Positions 43,140-53,439 of a stretch of 64,000 bases of DNA are shown piece after piece. Origin of the DNA: Coenobita brevimanus (Eukaryota; Arthropoda; Malacostraca; Decapoda; Coenobitidae); contig CM064713.1 of assembly GCA_032717465.1 (NCBI GenBank), positions 757,501-821,500 of the forward strand, read 5' to 3'. The notes under the pieces were generated by a model, which ran no database searches, was not told the origin of the DNA, and worked only from the letters and a program-made list of their open reading frames with translations. How positions within the stretch are numbered: position 1 is the first letter of the stretch; every line of letters starts with the position of its first letter. The translations under genes and the position numbers were made by a program.

Positions 43140-43690
43140 GAGAAGAGGGAAGAGAGAGAGAAGTTTAATATGAGCTTGAGAGATAAAAAAGTGAAGAGAA
43201 AGAAATAGAGATTTAGAAACGTGTGAAAAGATCAGAAATGAAAAAAAAAAAAAAGATGAGAGAGAGAGAGAGAGAGAGTTCCTTTGTACACCTGATCCGT
43301 AGATGAAAAAATGCTCAGGTAATGAATGGGGGGAAGGGGGAGAGAGGGAAAGGGCGGATGGGGGAAAGAGAGGTAGGGAGAGGGAGGGAAGAGGAGGGGG
43401 AGGGAGGAGGAAGAAAGGGAAGTGGAGAGGAAGGGGAGAGAGGTCGGGTCAGGAGGAGGAGTTGGTGGGTGGATGAAGAAGGAGAAGAAAAAAGGGGAAG
43501 AGGGATGAAAGACAAAGGAAGAAGAGAGGGAGGGTTGTGTCAAGTGAAGGTGAGAGAGAGAGAGAGAGAGAGAGAGAAGGTTGGTGGGAAACGGGAGGAG
43601 AGAGAGGAAAGGAAAACGATTGAGAAATGGAGGAGAAAAGGGGATACAAGAATGATGAGGGAAATGAGAAAGGGAATATCAGCATCTTCA
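43140..43690. repeat. Polypurine block
   Basis: A/G-rich with (GA)n at 43258-43278 and 43552-43576. A 125-codon + frame is Arg/Glu/Gly low complexity. 43690-43965 shows an A tract (about 43830-43850) and no gene. Confidence 0.87.
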
Positions 43691-43967
43691 GTTCGATGAC
43701 AAATAATCTATAATATTCACGACATCTTCAGGCGACTCTTCCCAGTTTTAAGTAAAGCTTTTAAAGGAGGAAGGATTCAGTAAAGCCTTCACGGATCCGG
43801 TCCATAAGAGAGGTTTCCCCAAAATCTTAAAAAAAAAAAAAAAAAAAAATCTGAAGGTAGGAAGAAGATATTACAAGAGGATTTCACTGTACTAAATGGA
43901 TTAATGGAAGCCGTAGGAGGATTAAATAGTGGAAGAAAAATGGGAGATTCGCGTGTGCTTCTTCTGT

Positions 43968-44200
43968 CTGTACAATGTCTCTGTCTTTGTCTATCTTTAT
44001 CTGTCTGTCTGTCTGTGTATGTTTGTGTATGTCTGTGTATGTTTCTGTATGTCTGTCAGTGTCTGTGTGTTTGTACCTTATCGTGTGTGTGTGTATATCT
44101 ATGTCTCTGTCTATCTATCTATATCTATCTACCTATTTATCTATCTGTGTTTGTATATGTACGTATGTTTGTATGTATATATATAGGTACGGTATATATG
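43968..44200. repeat. (TCTG)/(TATG)/(TATC) tetranucleotide tract
   Basis: GTCTGTCTGTCTGTGTATG then TATCTATCTATATCTATC and GTATGTTTGTATGTATAT. Confidence 0.88.
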
Positions 44201-44202
44201 TG

Positions 44203-44345
44203 TGTAATCGGGGGATTGCGAGTTCGAGCCTCGCCCGGGCTGCCGTGCTGGGAGTGGTAGCTCGCTCCTGTAACCCTAGCGGGGCTATATAGTCCAATAC
44301 AGGGCTTAGCTCGGGGGAACTCTATTTCTCCCATTTTTCCCGTAT
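44203..44345 (+). mobile_element. tRNA-like fragment, probable SINE piece
   Basis: GAGTTCGAGCC (44220-44230) fits a pol III B box and is followed by TCGCCCGGGC, as in the 3' half of a tRNA. No A box is present; upstream is microsatellite DNA, so the 5' half is lost. A body of about 110 bp follows. Its sequence differs from the SINE at 40.4 kb, so it would be a second family. Confidence 0.5.
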
Positions 44346-44388
44346 CTTTAATGTGTCTGTTTAGTTATTCAGAGCAGTTCAGTCAGAG

Positions 44389-44390
<2 letters not shown>

Positions 44391-44427
<37 letters not shown>
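44391..44427. repeat. (CT)n microsatellite
   Basis: About 18 units. A complementary (GA)n lies at 44562-44600. Confidence 0.95.
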
Positions 44428-44430
<3 letters not shown>

Positions 44431-44558
44431 ACCTGGCCGCTCCGATAAAGCAACTCCCCTACACACACTCACGAAATCGCACCTCCCGTAATTCCCCCCA
44501 TCTTGCAATCAGAACACCTAACGCCTGCAAGTGTTTTCTGATTGGCTCATCCGGCGTG

Positions 44559-44561
<3 letters not shown>

Positions 44562-44600
<39 letters not shown>
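44562..44600. repeat. (GA)n microsatellite
   Basis: About 19 units; could pair with (CT)n at 44391. Confidence 0.95.
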
Positions 44601-44603
<3 letters not shown>

Positions 44604-44725
44604 GAAGTAGAAATAATAGAAAATAAGGTAAAGATGTGAGAGAAGTGAAAGGTGCAGTGTGTCAAGGAAGTATCGTGGTTGGTGCTAAGAAAGCCTTAAG
44701 ACGGAATGGAAGTCTTAGTGTGTTG

Positions 44726-44923
44726 TTCTCAGCTGTTAAGGGAGCTCCCTAACACCTCTTTCATACCGATTTGTTTTTGGATACGGCTGGCTAACATCCT
44801 TTTGTCCTTTATTCATGCAGATTAAGGTGATAGCAGAATTATTTAAGTAACAAACGAGAGATATAATAAATAAAATAAATCGCTAAGGAAGAGGTGTTAG
44901 GGAGCCTCCTGACTCAACGAGAA
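44726..44923 (+). mobile_element. Long-TIR MITE family R2, copy 3 (198 bp)
   Basis: Left arm TTCTCAGCTGTTAAGGGAGC then TCCCTAACACCTCTTTC. The right arm in reverse is TTCTCGTTGAGTCAGGAGGC then TCCCTAACACCTCTTCC. The inner ACACCTCTT..GCGATTT is shared with copies 1 and 2, and GGATACGGCTGGCTAACATC is shared with copy 2 in reverse. It has no ORF. The best TIR match of the three copies runs over ACACCTCTT and GGGAGC. Confidence 0.8.
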
Positions 44924-45440
44924 TAACTGGCTTAGTGAAGAAGTTGCAAAAGTGTTCCATGCAAAGGAGTGCAATGGAACACAAACACCAGAACACTAAA
45001 TGATCTTTGTATTTACCTTCAGCAATAACATATGGACGTGAGACTTAGAAACGGTATTAAAAATTTCAAGAATGAGAGCAGTAGAAGTGAGTTGATAAGG
45101 ACGGTATATGGGCTATGTAGATTGAATAAGATAAGAAATGGATAACATGTGTAAGGAAGCCTGATAATGAGAGGACAGAAGGAAGTGTGCTTAGATTTGC
45201 TGAAAAGACAGAATGGGTGTAACTAGGGTAGGGAAAAGAGTGTATGAGAGTTGAGTTTGGGTGTAGGAGGAGGTGTGGATACTCGACAAGAAGGTGTAAG
45301 GATGATGGGAGTGTAATTAAGAAGGTTTGAAAGCTGTAGGAGGAATATATGAACGAAGAACACAGGTTAATGAGTGAAGTAGGTACGTATGGCAAAGATG
45401 TAACCCCTTGGAAAGATCGAGTAGGAGAGAGACACAGGGT

Positions 45441-45444
<4 letters not shown>

Positions 45445-45480
<36 letters not shown>
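45445..45480. repeat. (TC)n microsatellite
   Basis: About 17 units. The region 44930-45440 contains no recognisable gene. Confidence 0.95.
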
Positions 45481-45483
<3 letters not shown>

Positions 45484-45569
45484 AACATTTCCACTTTTAA
45501 TAAATCATCTATATTTCACCTCTCTTTAGCATAGCGGTCCTCGGAATGGCTCTACCCTACAGGCGTTGT

Positions 45570-46165
45570 GGAGAGAGAGAGAGAGAGAAGAGAGGGAGAG
45601 AGAGAGAGAGAGAGAAGAGAGGGAGAGGGAGAGAGTCTATACTACAGTCAAATTTATCAGCATTTTCGTTCTCCATTGTACCCTCAGTGTGGAAAATCCC
45701 CTCAGATAGCGTGGTATCGCAGAAAGGGGGAGGAAAGGGGATGGTAGAGGGGAAGGGGGGAGGGGTGTAGAGGGGAAGGGGGGAAGGGGTGTAGAGGGGA
45801 AGGGGGGAGGGGGTGTAGAGGGGAAAGGGGAGAGGGGTGTGGGTTCGTAAGAGATAGATGTTTAGAGGGGGGGAGGAGGAAGAGTGTGTGTAGGGGGGGG
45901 GTTGTACAGAGAGAGGGGTGAGGGGATGTAGAGAAACCATAGAGGGGAGGGGGTGTTTTGAGGGGAAGTGGGGGTAGAAGGAAGAGAGTGAAGGGGGTGT
46001 ATGAAGAAAGCGTTGGGGGTATATGAAAGGGAGAAGAGGAGTATGTAGAAGGGAGTATAAAGGAAAGAAGGGGAGGGGGTAAAGAGGGGGAAGGTGGTAT
46101 AGAGGGGAGCGGGGAGGGGTGTATCGAGGGGGAGGGGGTGTATCGAAGTGGAGGGGGTGTATAAG
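45570..46165. repeat. G-rich tract with GGGGTGTAGAGGGGAAGG minisatellite
   Basis: (GA)n at 45570-45625, then from about 45730 a unit of about 20-30 bp, GTGTAGAGGGGAAGGGGGGA, repeated with drift to 46160. Many GGGG runs give strong G-quadruplex potential. Minus frames read Pro/Leu/Ser/Thr low complexity. Confidence 0.9.
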
Positions 46166-46606
46166 GGCCAGTGTTAAGCCTTATCCTGCCCTCCTGTCCC
46201 TGGCATCCTTTTCCTGCGGCTACTGAGCTAATCATTTCACAACCTGCGTCACTCATTTGCCTCAGCCGTATGTATGAATTATGTATACACATCTTCAGCT
46301 GTGAGTTATAAATACACATATCTTCAGCTGTGACTTATAAGAAGCGGTGCCAAGAAACAGCCACCTCGTCCCCGGCAGTCATTTTAGTGCTGACGTATAA
46401 GCACAACAGGATATTGAGTCAAAGATGTCACATATCAAATTTGGAGTAAATCGGGTGAAAATTGACGATTTTATGCCCATTTGAAATTTTAGGCCCGACC
46501 TACCTGACACTGACCCCCCTGCCGCTAAATGGGGGGTGATCCCCCTGACTTAATGAGGTATTTTATAGGATGCAGAATCTCTAGACGGAACTATGGAAGG
46601 AAGTAG

Positions 46607-46980
46607 GGATGAGAGGGAGTGGGGTGTGGGTGTAGGAGGGATGGGAGGGGTGTGTGGTGAGCATAAGAGGGAGTGGGGTGTGAGTGCAGGAGGGGTGTGT
46701 GGTTAGGATGAGAGGGTGTGGGGTGTGAGTGTGGGAGGAATGGGAGAGGTGTGAGGTGAGGATGAAGGGAGTGGGGTGTAAGTGTAAGCGGGATGGGAGA
46801 GGTGTGTGGTGAGGATGAAAGGGAGTGGGGTGTGAGTGTGAGGAGGGATGGGAGAGGTGTGTAGTGAGGATGAAAAGGAGTGGGGTGTGAGTGTGAGGAG
46901 GGATGAGATGGGTGTGTGGTGAGGATGAGAGGGAGTGGGGTGTGAGTGTAGGAGGGATGGGAGGGGTGTGTGGTGAGGAA
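46607..46980. repeat. Minisatellite, about 60-bp unit, six to seven copies
   Basis: Each unit contains GGGAGTGGGGTGTGAGTGTA, then GGAGGGATGGGAGAGGTGTG, then TGGTGAGGATGAGA. Copies vary by small indels. 46170-46605 upstream has no gene I recognise; 46980-47225 is G-rich and continues the composition. Confidence 0.92.
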
Positions 46981-47349
46981 GGGATGATAAAGGGATATGG
47001 GAGTGAGGAAGGAAAAGGAAAGGGTGCAGAGTTAGGAGGGAGGGGAGGGGTGGGATGTATGGGTTAGGGAGGGAGGGGAAGGGAGGGTTGTAGGAGTGAG
47101 GAAGGGAGGGTTGTAGGGGTTGAGAAGGGATGGAAGGGGATTGTGAGGCTTAGAAGAGGAGGGGGAGGATTTTGTGGGGACGAGGAAAGGTAGGGAAGGG
47201 AGTGTGGGGATGGGAGGGACGTTTGATCTTACTGCACAAAGAATAGAAGAGATTTACAATAACTACAGTAATCCTTGTCATGGCTAAAATGAACTTCCTT
47301 AAACTACTCGGTAACCTAATTTGGACATTTATGGTACGTGTAATGGATG

Positions 47350-47353
<4 letters not shown>

Positions 47354-47392
<39 letters not shown>
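47354..47392. repeat. Poly(T) tract, 39 T
   Basis: An uninterrupted T run. If it is the A tail of a minus-strand retroposon, the body would lie to the right (47393 onward), where I recognise no family. Confidence 0.92.
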
Positions 47393-47393
<1 letters not shown>

Positions 47394-47670
47394 AAAGTTT
47401 ACCCATTCACAATCACAGAGTAACTTTTCGTAATTTTATATTTTCTCCTGATGATTTTTTTTCACATCAAGGCAAACTTTTGGAATTGTAGAGGGTATAT
47501 ATTTGTGTCTGTGTTTATATTAGCCCATATTATGTCTACTGCAGAACCAGACCTTGTCCTTGGAGGGAGAGTGATAGCCAGAATTTATCCTTATACATGC
47601 TGAAGAAGTACGAATGGGATAGGGTGTCTGTAGGATGAGGGATCCATGCCAAAATCGAAGTGCTAAATTG

Positions 47671-47961
47671 ACGTTCACTGGCACCAGAAAGTATCGGTGC
47701 AGAATATGTGTTAAATATTATGACACACGGAACAAAGGGAACTGGAAATTGCGGTTCTGTCCTCTCACACGCAGGCATCCCAGACGATAGATGACTGCTG
47801 TATCAGATACTACTCTTGTGTCCTTCATAATGAGTAGGAAATGGACGTAAATGTTGCAATATATATACAGGTGTTAACGGGCTGTCAGTGCTGCATGGTC
47901 GAATCATTACGGATGGCATCGCAACCACAGTGCACCGATACTTTCTGGGGCGAGTGCACGT
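47671..47961. mobile_element. 291-bp element with 31-bp terminal inverted repeats
   Basis: The arms 47671-47701 and 47931-47961 are reverse complements over 31 bp with three mismatches; the inner 18 bp, CCAGAAAGTATCGGTGCA, is perfect. The outer part is ACGT.CACT.GC. The core has no ORF of family significance. The structure is that of a non-autonomous DNA transposon; superfamily unknown, and no clear target duplication. Confidence 0.7.
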
Positions 47962-48299
47962 GTGTGAGTGTGGGGGGAGGGGGATAGAAACGAGAGGGTG
48001 TAAACCTATGAATGGAGAACACCTGTAATCTAGTGTATGGATTTCCTTTTATTTGTTTTTCCTTCCTCATTCCTCTTCTATTAAAAAAAAAAAAGAGACA
48101 AATGCTAGGACACACTACGACCACCCAATTTAAAATTAACTCTAGGGCCTCAAACCTAAACACTGGCCTAACACCTTTACCTCTAATTAACCTTCTCATT
48201 GCAAGAAATCTCCCGAAATTGCACTGATAATTTGTAAGTAGCAAGGGGAAAAAAAGTCACCAGGCAGAAGAAACTGGGACATCGTGATTAAATTTTACA

Positions 48300-48665
48300 T
48301 GAACTGAGGGGTTAAAAGTTTGATTAACCGAGGGTAGTTAGGTTAAGGTAAGAGTCTGGTTAAGTAAGGTTATAGTGAGAGTTGGGTTAGGGCAGATTTG
48401 GTTAGATCAGGAGTGTTAATTAAGCTAGAGTGGGGATGTTGAGAAAGCCTAAAGGTAAGGTTGAGAATGCTAGGTTAGATTGGGCTGAGTTAGTGTGGGT
48501 CGAGTTGGGTTTGGCTAGTTTGGGGTGAGTTAGGTCAGATGAGGTTAAGTGAGGTTAGGTTTTATTGGGTTAGGTTAAATTAGGAGCATTGGTTAACTTA
48601 GAAATGCTGTAGTAACTTTGAGGTGAGGTTGGGAATGTTGGGTTAGGTGAGATGTTAGGGCAGGT
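48300..48665. repeat. Degenerate TTAGG-like tract
   Basis: GGTTAGGTT, GAGGTTAAG, GGGTTAGGTTAAATTAGG and similar spread over 350 bp. The motif resembles the arthropod telomere repeat TTAGG but the units are not in register for more than a few copies. Confidence 0.6.
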
Positions 48666-48710
48666 TAGTGTGAGAGAGGTGTGTGTCATGCCGGAAGTCC
48701 ACCACCTGTT

Positions 48711-48771
<61 letters not shown>

Positions 48772-48773
48772 CT
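48711..48773. repeat. (CA)n microsatellite, interrupted
   Basis: CA units with GCACACATACATAC interruptions. Confidence 0.95.
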
Positions 48774-48907
48774 AGGAAAAAGTTTATCATGAATGTTCTG
48801 CAGTACAAAACAACTATCTCTTCTTTTATGTGTCAGTCTTTTTTGGGTGTTAGAGAATCCACAGATATTCCTGCTTTTATTTATTTATTTATCTATTTAT
48901 TTATTAT

Positions 48908-49145
48908 ATTTTTCTCCTCCCCTTCCCCACATATTCTCCCCTTCCCCACATATTCTCCCCTTCCCCACATATTCTTCCCTTCCCCACATATTCTCATCTT
49001 CCCCATCTCTTCTCCTCTTCCCCATCTCTTCTCCTCTTCCCCATCTCTTCTCCCCTTCCCCATCTCTTCTCCTCTTCCCCATCTCTTCTCCTCTTCCCCA
49101 TCTCTTCTCCCCTTCCCCACATCATCTCCCCTTCTCCACATCTCT
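48908..49145. repeat. Minisatellite, 18- to 19-bp unit
   Basis: TTCTCCCCTTCCCCACATA units (four copies) pass into ATCTCTTCTCCTCTTCCCC units (about seven copies). Both strands stay open and read low complexity. Confidence 0.92.
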
Positions 49146-49249
49146 CCTTTCTCACATGTCCCATCCTCTTTCATTTCCCAGCTCACTCACCAAACTCTCA
49201 TTTTGCAAACATTTCCAACTTACCCAGCCAACTAAACTCAGCAACAAAG

Positions 49250-49251
<2 letters not shown>

Positions 49252-49319
<68 letters not shown>
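49252..49319. repeat. (TC)n microsatellite
   Basis: About 34 uninterrupted units, directly bordering a dispersed repeat. Confidence 0.97.
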
Positions 49320-49323
<4 letters not shown>

Positions 49324-49850
49324 AGATTATTGAAAAACTATTAGCTGGATTTACACCAAATTTGAGATGAATCAGTGAGAACCATCAGAGGAGCAGATTA
49401 TTAATTTTGGCCAAGAAGGGGCCAACTCAGACAGTTCTTACTTGATTTTGGCCAAACTTGGTGGAAGGATGAAGGACAGAGAAGAATTAAGTTGCATTTT
49501 GAGAATAATCGGTCAGAGGTAGGAGTCACAAGTCAGGGTCGTGGTTCGACCTTTTATCTCTGATAGTTACAATTAACTTTAAATTAAACTTGAAGTGTTT
49601 AAGGATATCAAAGGATGAATATATTTTCACAACATAGGTCAAAGGTCAAGGCTGCCGGATAAGGCCAACTTCAGCACTTTTGATCAGATTTTGACTACCA
49701 AACTTGGTGAATGGGCTGTAGGTGGGATAAGGAGAGGGCAATTCGATTTTCAGGGCAATTAGTGTACAGTGAAGACCACGGGGCAATATCAAAAGTTCGG
49801 CCTTAGACGACTGTTATGCGGGAGTATTACCCTCTGTGAGTTATAATCAT
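49320..49850 (+). mobile_element. Dispersed repeat family R5, ~500-bp copy
   Basis: Contains GGATTTACACCAAATTTGAG, TTTTGGCCAAACTTGGTGGA (twice in altered form, about 49452 and 49690), AGGTCAAAGGTCAAGG and, at the end, TATGCGGGAGTATTACCCTC. The element reads as two related halves, an internal duplication typical of this group. No ORF. Confidence 0.55.
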
Positions 49851-50139
49851 AATAGTAACCAAATAATTGTTTCATATACAAGTATCTTTATGTATATATG
49901 TATAGGCATTTGTCTGTCTACCTATCTGTCTTTACCTGCTTATTAATATCTATACACACGTTTATTTATTTATTTATAGTATGTTAATTTTATACACATT
50001 GCATTGAGCTAACTATAGTTCTTATTTTTTTTCTGCATAAATATAAGCATGCGAACTTAAATTAGAATCTGATTTATTTTATGTGCTTTATTTGCAATGC
50101 CTTTCCCTTGAAGCAGTATACAAGTAGGGACATAATTGG

Positions 50140-50340
50140 CGCTACTGTTCCACTGTGCCTACTTCATCCTTAAAATTTATGTCTGTCACCTTCTTTCCTT
50201 GCACACCACATCAAAGAGAAATATCTATGAACAAAGACGCATACCAAGCCTCTGTCAGGTTAGGAGTAGTATTCGCCATAAAAGCGAATGGTAAAAGAGA
50301 TTAAAATATTAGGCACACTTTTGTTCCCAGCTGATCTTTT
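50140..50340 (+). repeat. Dispersed repeat family R3, copy b
   Basis: Collinear with 6890-7090: CTACTGTTCCACTG, CTGTCACCTTC, CATCAAAGAGAAATATCTAT, GAACAAAGACGCATACCA, GGTTAGGAGTAGTA, TAAAATATT and TTTTGTTCCC. 50340-51060 beyond it has no supported gene. Confidence 0.6.
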
Positions 50341-51074
50341 CATAGTTTAAGACGCGCCCATCAAAATATATTATTATCATTAATCACCAATTCAGACTCG
50401 CATCGTGTTAGTTCATTGAAACAAATATTTTCCTTTCACGATAATTTCATTGATTTGGCAAGATGTAGTTTCTGCTTAAAGTTATGTTTAATTTATGGTC
50501 AAGAAACTGCATCTGGATTTAAGGGGAAAAGAACACCAGGTATCTTTTTCGTTGTTTTGTTCGTTACACAGGGATTTATCTAACGGCCGAGGTAAATTAT
50601 CACGGGAGGAAAAGGAGACTAAATATTATATCTCTTTATGTTGTGAATGGTTGGAATCTTGCGTGAAGCCATTACGATTGTTGAATGCATAAACCAGGTG
50701 ATAAATTTAATACATTTTATGGTGTTGCTAATAGAGGGATGGTGATTTAGAATATACGTACGGTAAAAAAAATATGTAAATAAATAAAAATAAACAATCT
50801 TCCCAGTTCCGTCTGAAGATAATTGACAACTGGCGAAGTACAGTGAAAACCCCCTGTATCCACTAATGCGTGTTTCAGATGGTTTGATTTTTCCGCTATG
50901 TATTCGTCAGACTTTGGGAATATACTTATCTCTTTCAGTTCCTTAGTGACAGAGGCGCTATTCTTAAAATCTGAGTAAATTCTTCCTTCCACTCCGATTC
51001 TAAAACTTATATATTTCATTGTCACTACTGCACACGGTTTTATTCAACAGAGAGAGGTCAGGCGTAGTCAAAAA

Positions 51075-51222
51075 ATTACTTCAGTCAGATGACCTCTTTT
51101 GTTAATGTTGAAACAGAACACATGCATTGAACTTAGGAAGGACCCTTATTAGTGGAGAAGTTAGTGAAAGCTTAATGTCTCTTAGAATAAAAATGATGGA
51201 GTACTAAGACTGAAGGGGTAAA
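51075..51222. mobile_element. TTAA-type MITE, diverged (~150 bp)
   Basis: The right end AGACTGAAGGGGTAA (51208-51222) read in reverse is TTACCCCTTCAGTCTTAGTAC, continuing to CATCATTTTTATTC as in the element at 25362. The left end TTACTTCAGTCAGATGACC is shorter by three bases. Confidence 0.55.
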
Positions 51223-51622
51223 AAAAAAACTTATGCCATATCTCATCGTGGAATTTTGCTCACTAAAAATAAAAAATCCCAGTACCTATTTCTTACCTCG
51301 AATTTTTGCTCCATCATAAAAAAAAAAAAATCCTTGCAAGCTTTTATCATGAAAGTTCCCAGTAGAAAAAAAATCTCCATCATTTCTCCCTGTTAAATTT
51401 TACTCCTCCATTCTGTTTTCTGCTGGCGATATTTTTAAGGGCTGGGAAATCCTGGGCAGTTAGAGAGTTCCAGTGCCCTCTCTGTCATGTGGCAAATGGT
51501 TATGTAATTGTGATATAATTGATTAAGAGTGTGAATGTGTGTGACAGCGGCCCTCTGTGGTGGGGAAGATTCGCTGATAATAGTTTGGTCTCGAGGTCAT
51601 ACTTTTTTGGGTTTTCTGTGTC

Positions 51623-51628
<6 letters not shown>

Positions 51629-51678
<50 letters not shown>

Positions 51679-51689
51679 CTCCTTTCATG

Positions 51690-51765
<76 letters not shown>

Positions 51766-51907
51766 CTCCTTTCATGCTCTATCCCTATCGACAATCTCAA
51801 CAATTTCTCACTGATCTTGGTCCCTGACTTTTTTATTTCACATCCTTGTTCTCCATTTCCTTCCCATAGTTTTTTTTTTTTTCCCATTTCTTGTCTCCCA
51901 TTCATCC

Positions 51908-51967
<60 letters not shown>
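51629..51967. repeat. Duplicated (CT)n cassette and opposing (GA)n
   Basis: (CT)n 51629-51674 followed by AGCCTCCTTTCATGCTCTAT, then (CT)n 51692-51762 followed by the same 20-base phrase. A (GA)n run at 51913-51967 lies 150 bases on in the complementary sense, so a long CT/GA stem is possible. Confidence 0.94.
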
Positions 51968-51969
<2 letters not shown>

Positions 51970-52128
51970 GAGAGTAATGTTAGAATAAGAACACCTGGTT
52001 TCAAGTTTCAGTGGGTTTCATTCTCACCAATCTATATCTCACTGTTAGACGTGACGTAGGTAACAGTGAGATGCATTAGGGACGGAATGTGACGCAGTGA
52101 AACCAGATGTTCTTATTCCAGTATTATT

Positions 52129-52190
52129 CCTTACGTACCGGTACAAAATGGGACAGTTTGCTTCACTACTCCTTACGTACCGGTACAAAA
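52129..52190. repeat. Direct repeat of CCTTACGTACCGGTACAAAA
   Basis: The 20-base phrase occurs at 52129-52148 and 52171-52190, 42 bp apart. Each contains the palindrome GTACCGGTAC. Confidence 0.9.
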
Positions 52191-52349
52191 AGGAACAATT
52201 CGCGTAAAAATAATGCTGGTTCCGGCCTTGGTGTAGCTGCGGCCTGACACCCTCCATCCTTCATACAATATATGTTATAAAATCAGCTGTTACTGGAAAC
52301 ACCTCTTGATCAGGGTGACAGGAAGAGGGTGGGTTCAGTTATCTCTCTC

Positions 52350-52630
52350 TCTCTCTCTCTCATATTATTACATGAGTTTTCTTTGTCTATTCTTCTTTTT
52401 TTCTTATTCTTTTCTTTTTCTATTTTTCTCTTTATTGTTCTTTTCTTTTTCCCTTTATTTTTCTGTTTTTCGTTTTCTTTTTCTGCTTTTCCTTTTTTCT
52501 TGTTCTACTTTTTCTTTTCTTTCTCTCCTTTCTACTGCTTTTTTTTTCTCTCTCTCCTTCTTCTGCGTGTTATGTATTATTATTATTATTATTATTATTA
52601 TCATTATTATTATAGTAGTAGTAGTAGTAC
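52350..52630. repeat. Polypyrimidine tract and (ATT)n/(TAG)n
   Basis: T-rich pyrimidine DNA followed by (ATT)n at about 52575-52613 and (TAG)n at 52614-52629. Confidence 0.88.
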
Positions 52631-52907
52631 AATTATTATGATTCTCGTGCATAAATGACTCCCACTTCCTTCACTCTTCACTTGTATCCTTCCAACAAAG
52701 TTCAAGCTTCACTCCTGTACGTCAGAGATCGCAGTGCTATCATGCCACGATATCTTTCCTTCCATACTCACTTTCCATTCCTTATCATTGCACTCAGTCT
52801 ATCTTCAGCTCACCTTAGTCACTGCACCTTTTCTTGCACTTTACACTTATTCTCAAAATCCAAGACATTTCATATATCGTGTTATTTTCTTTTGCGGTTA
52901 ATTGATT

Positions 52908-52910
<3 letters not shown>

Positions 52911-52964
<54 letters not shown>

Positions 52965-52970
52965 TGTGTG
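52911..52970. repeat. (GT)n microsatellite
   Basis: About 29 units with one A interruption near 52958. Confidence 0.96.
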
Positions 52971-53047
52971 CAATGTCTATAACACCGGAAGTATGAATGA
53001 AAACAAACTTAAGCTAAAACTAGTTCAGTAATTATAACAATATCGAA

Positions 53048-53073
53048 CACACACACACACATAGACACAGACA

Positions 53074-53160
<87 letters not shown>
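53048..53160. repeat. (CA)n microsatellite
   Basis: Interrupted CA units to 53080, then about 40 uninterrupted units. It is complementary to the (GT)n 80 bases upstream, so a long stem is possible. Confidence 0.96.
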
Positions 53161-53164
<4 letters not shown>

Positions 53165-53439
53165 ATGTTTCTGATGCTTGTAGTTCTCATTCATCATTAT
53201 CTTTCTTTTCAGTTTAACACCAACGTTCACCCCTCCACTCGCACATATTCTCTCTCTCTCTCTCTCTCTCTCTACTAATTTCTCACGTCCACCCAGTAAC
53301 TTTAATAGCGACAAAAAAATATATATATATATATTTATGTATTATGTTGTGGAGATGCGAGAGAGAGAGAGAGAGAGAGAGACTGAACAAAGTATTATGC
53401 AGTCGGAAGTGCTTGCCAAGTTTGTGACGGTGTTCCTAC

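Noticed and set aside
47885..48244. 119-codon minus-strand frame
   Set aside because: Overlaps the right TIR of the 291-bp element and an A/T tract; no family character or splice context.
48300..48665. True telomere
   Set aside because: TTAGG units are too degenerate and out of register, and complex sequence lies on both sides.
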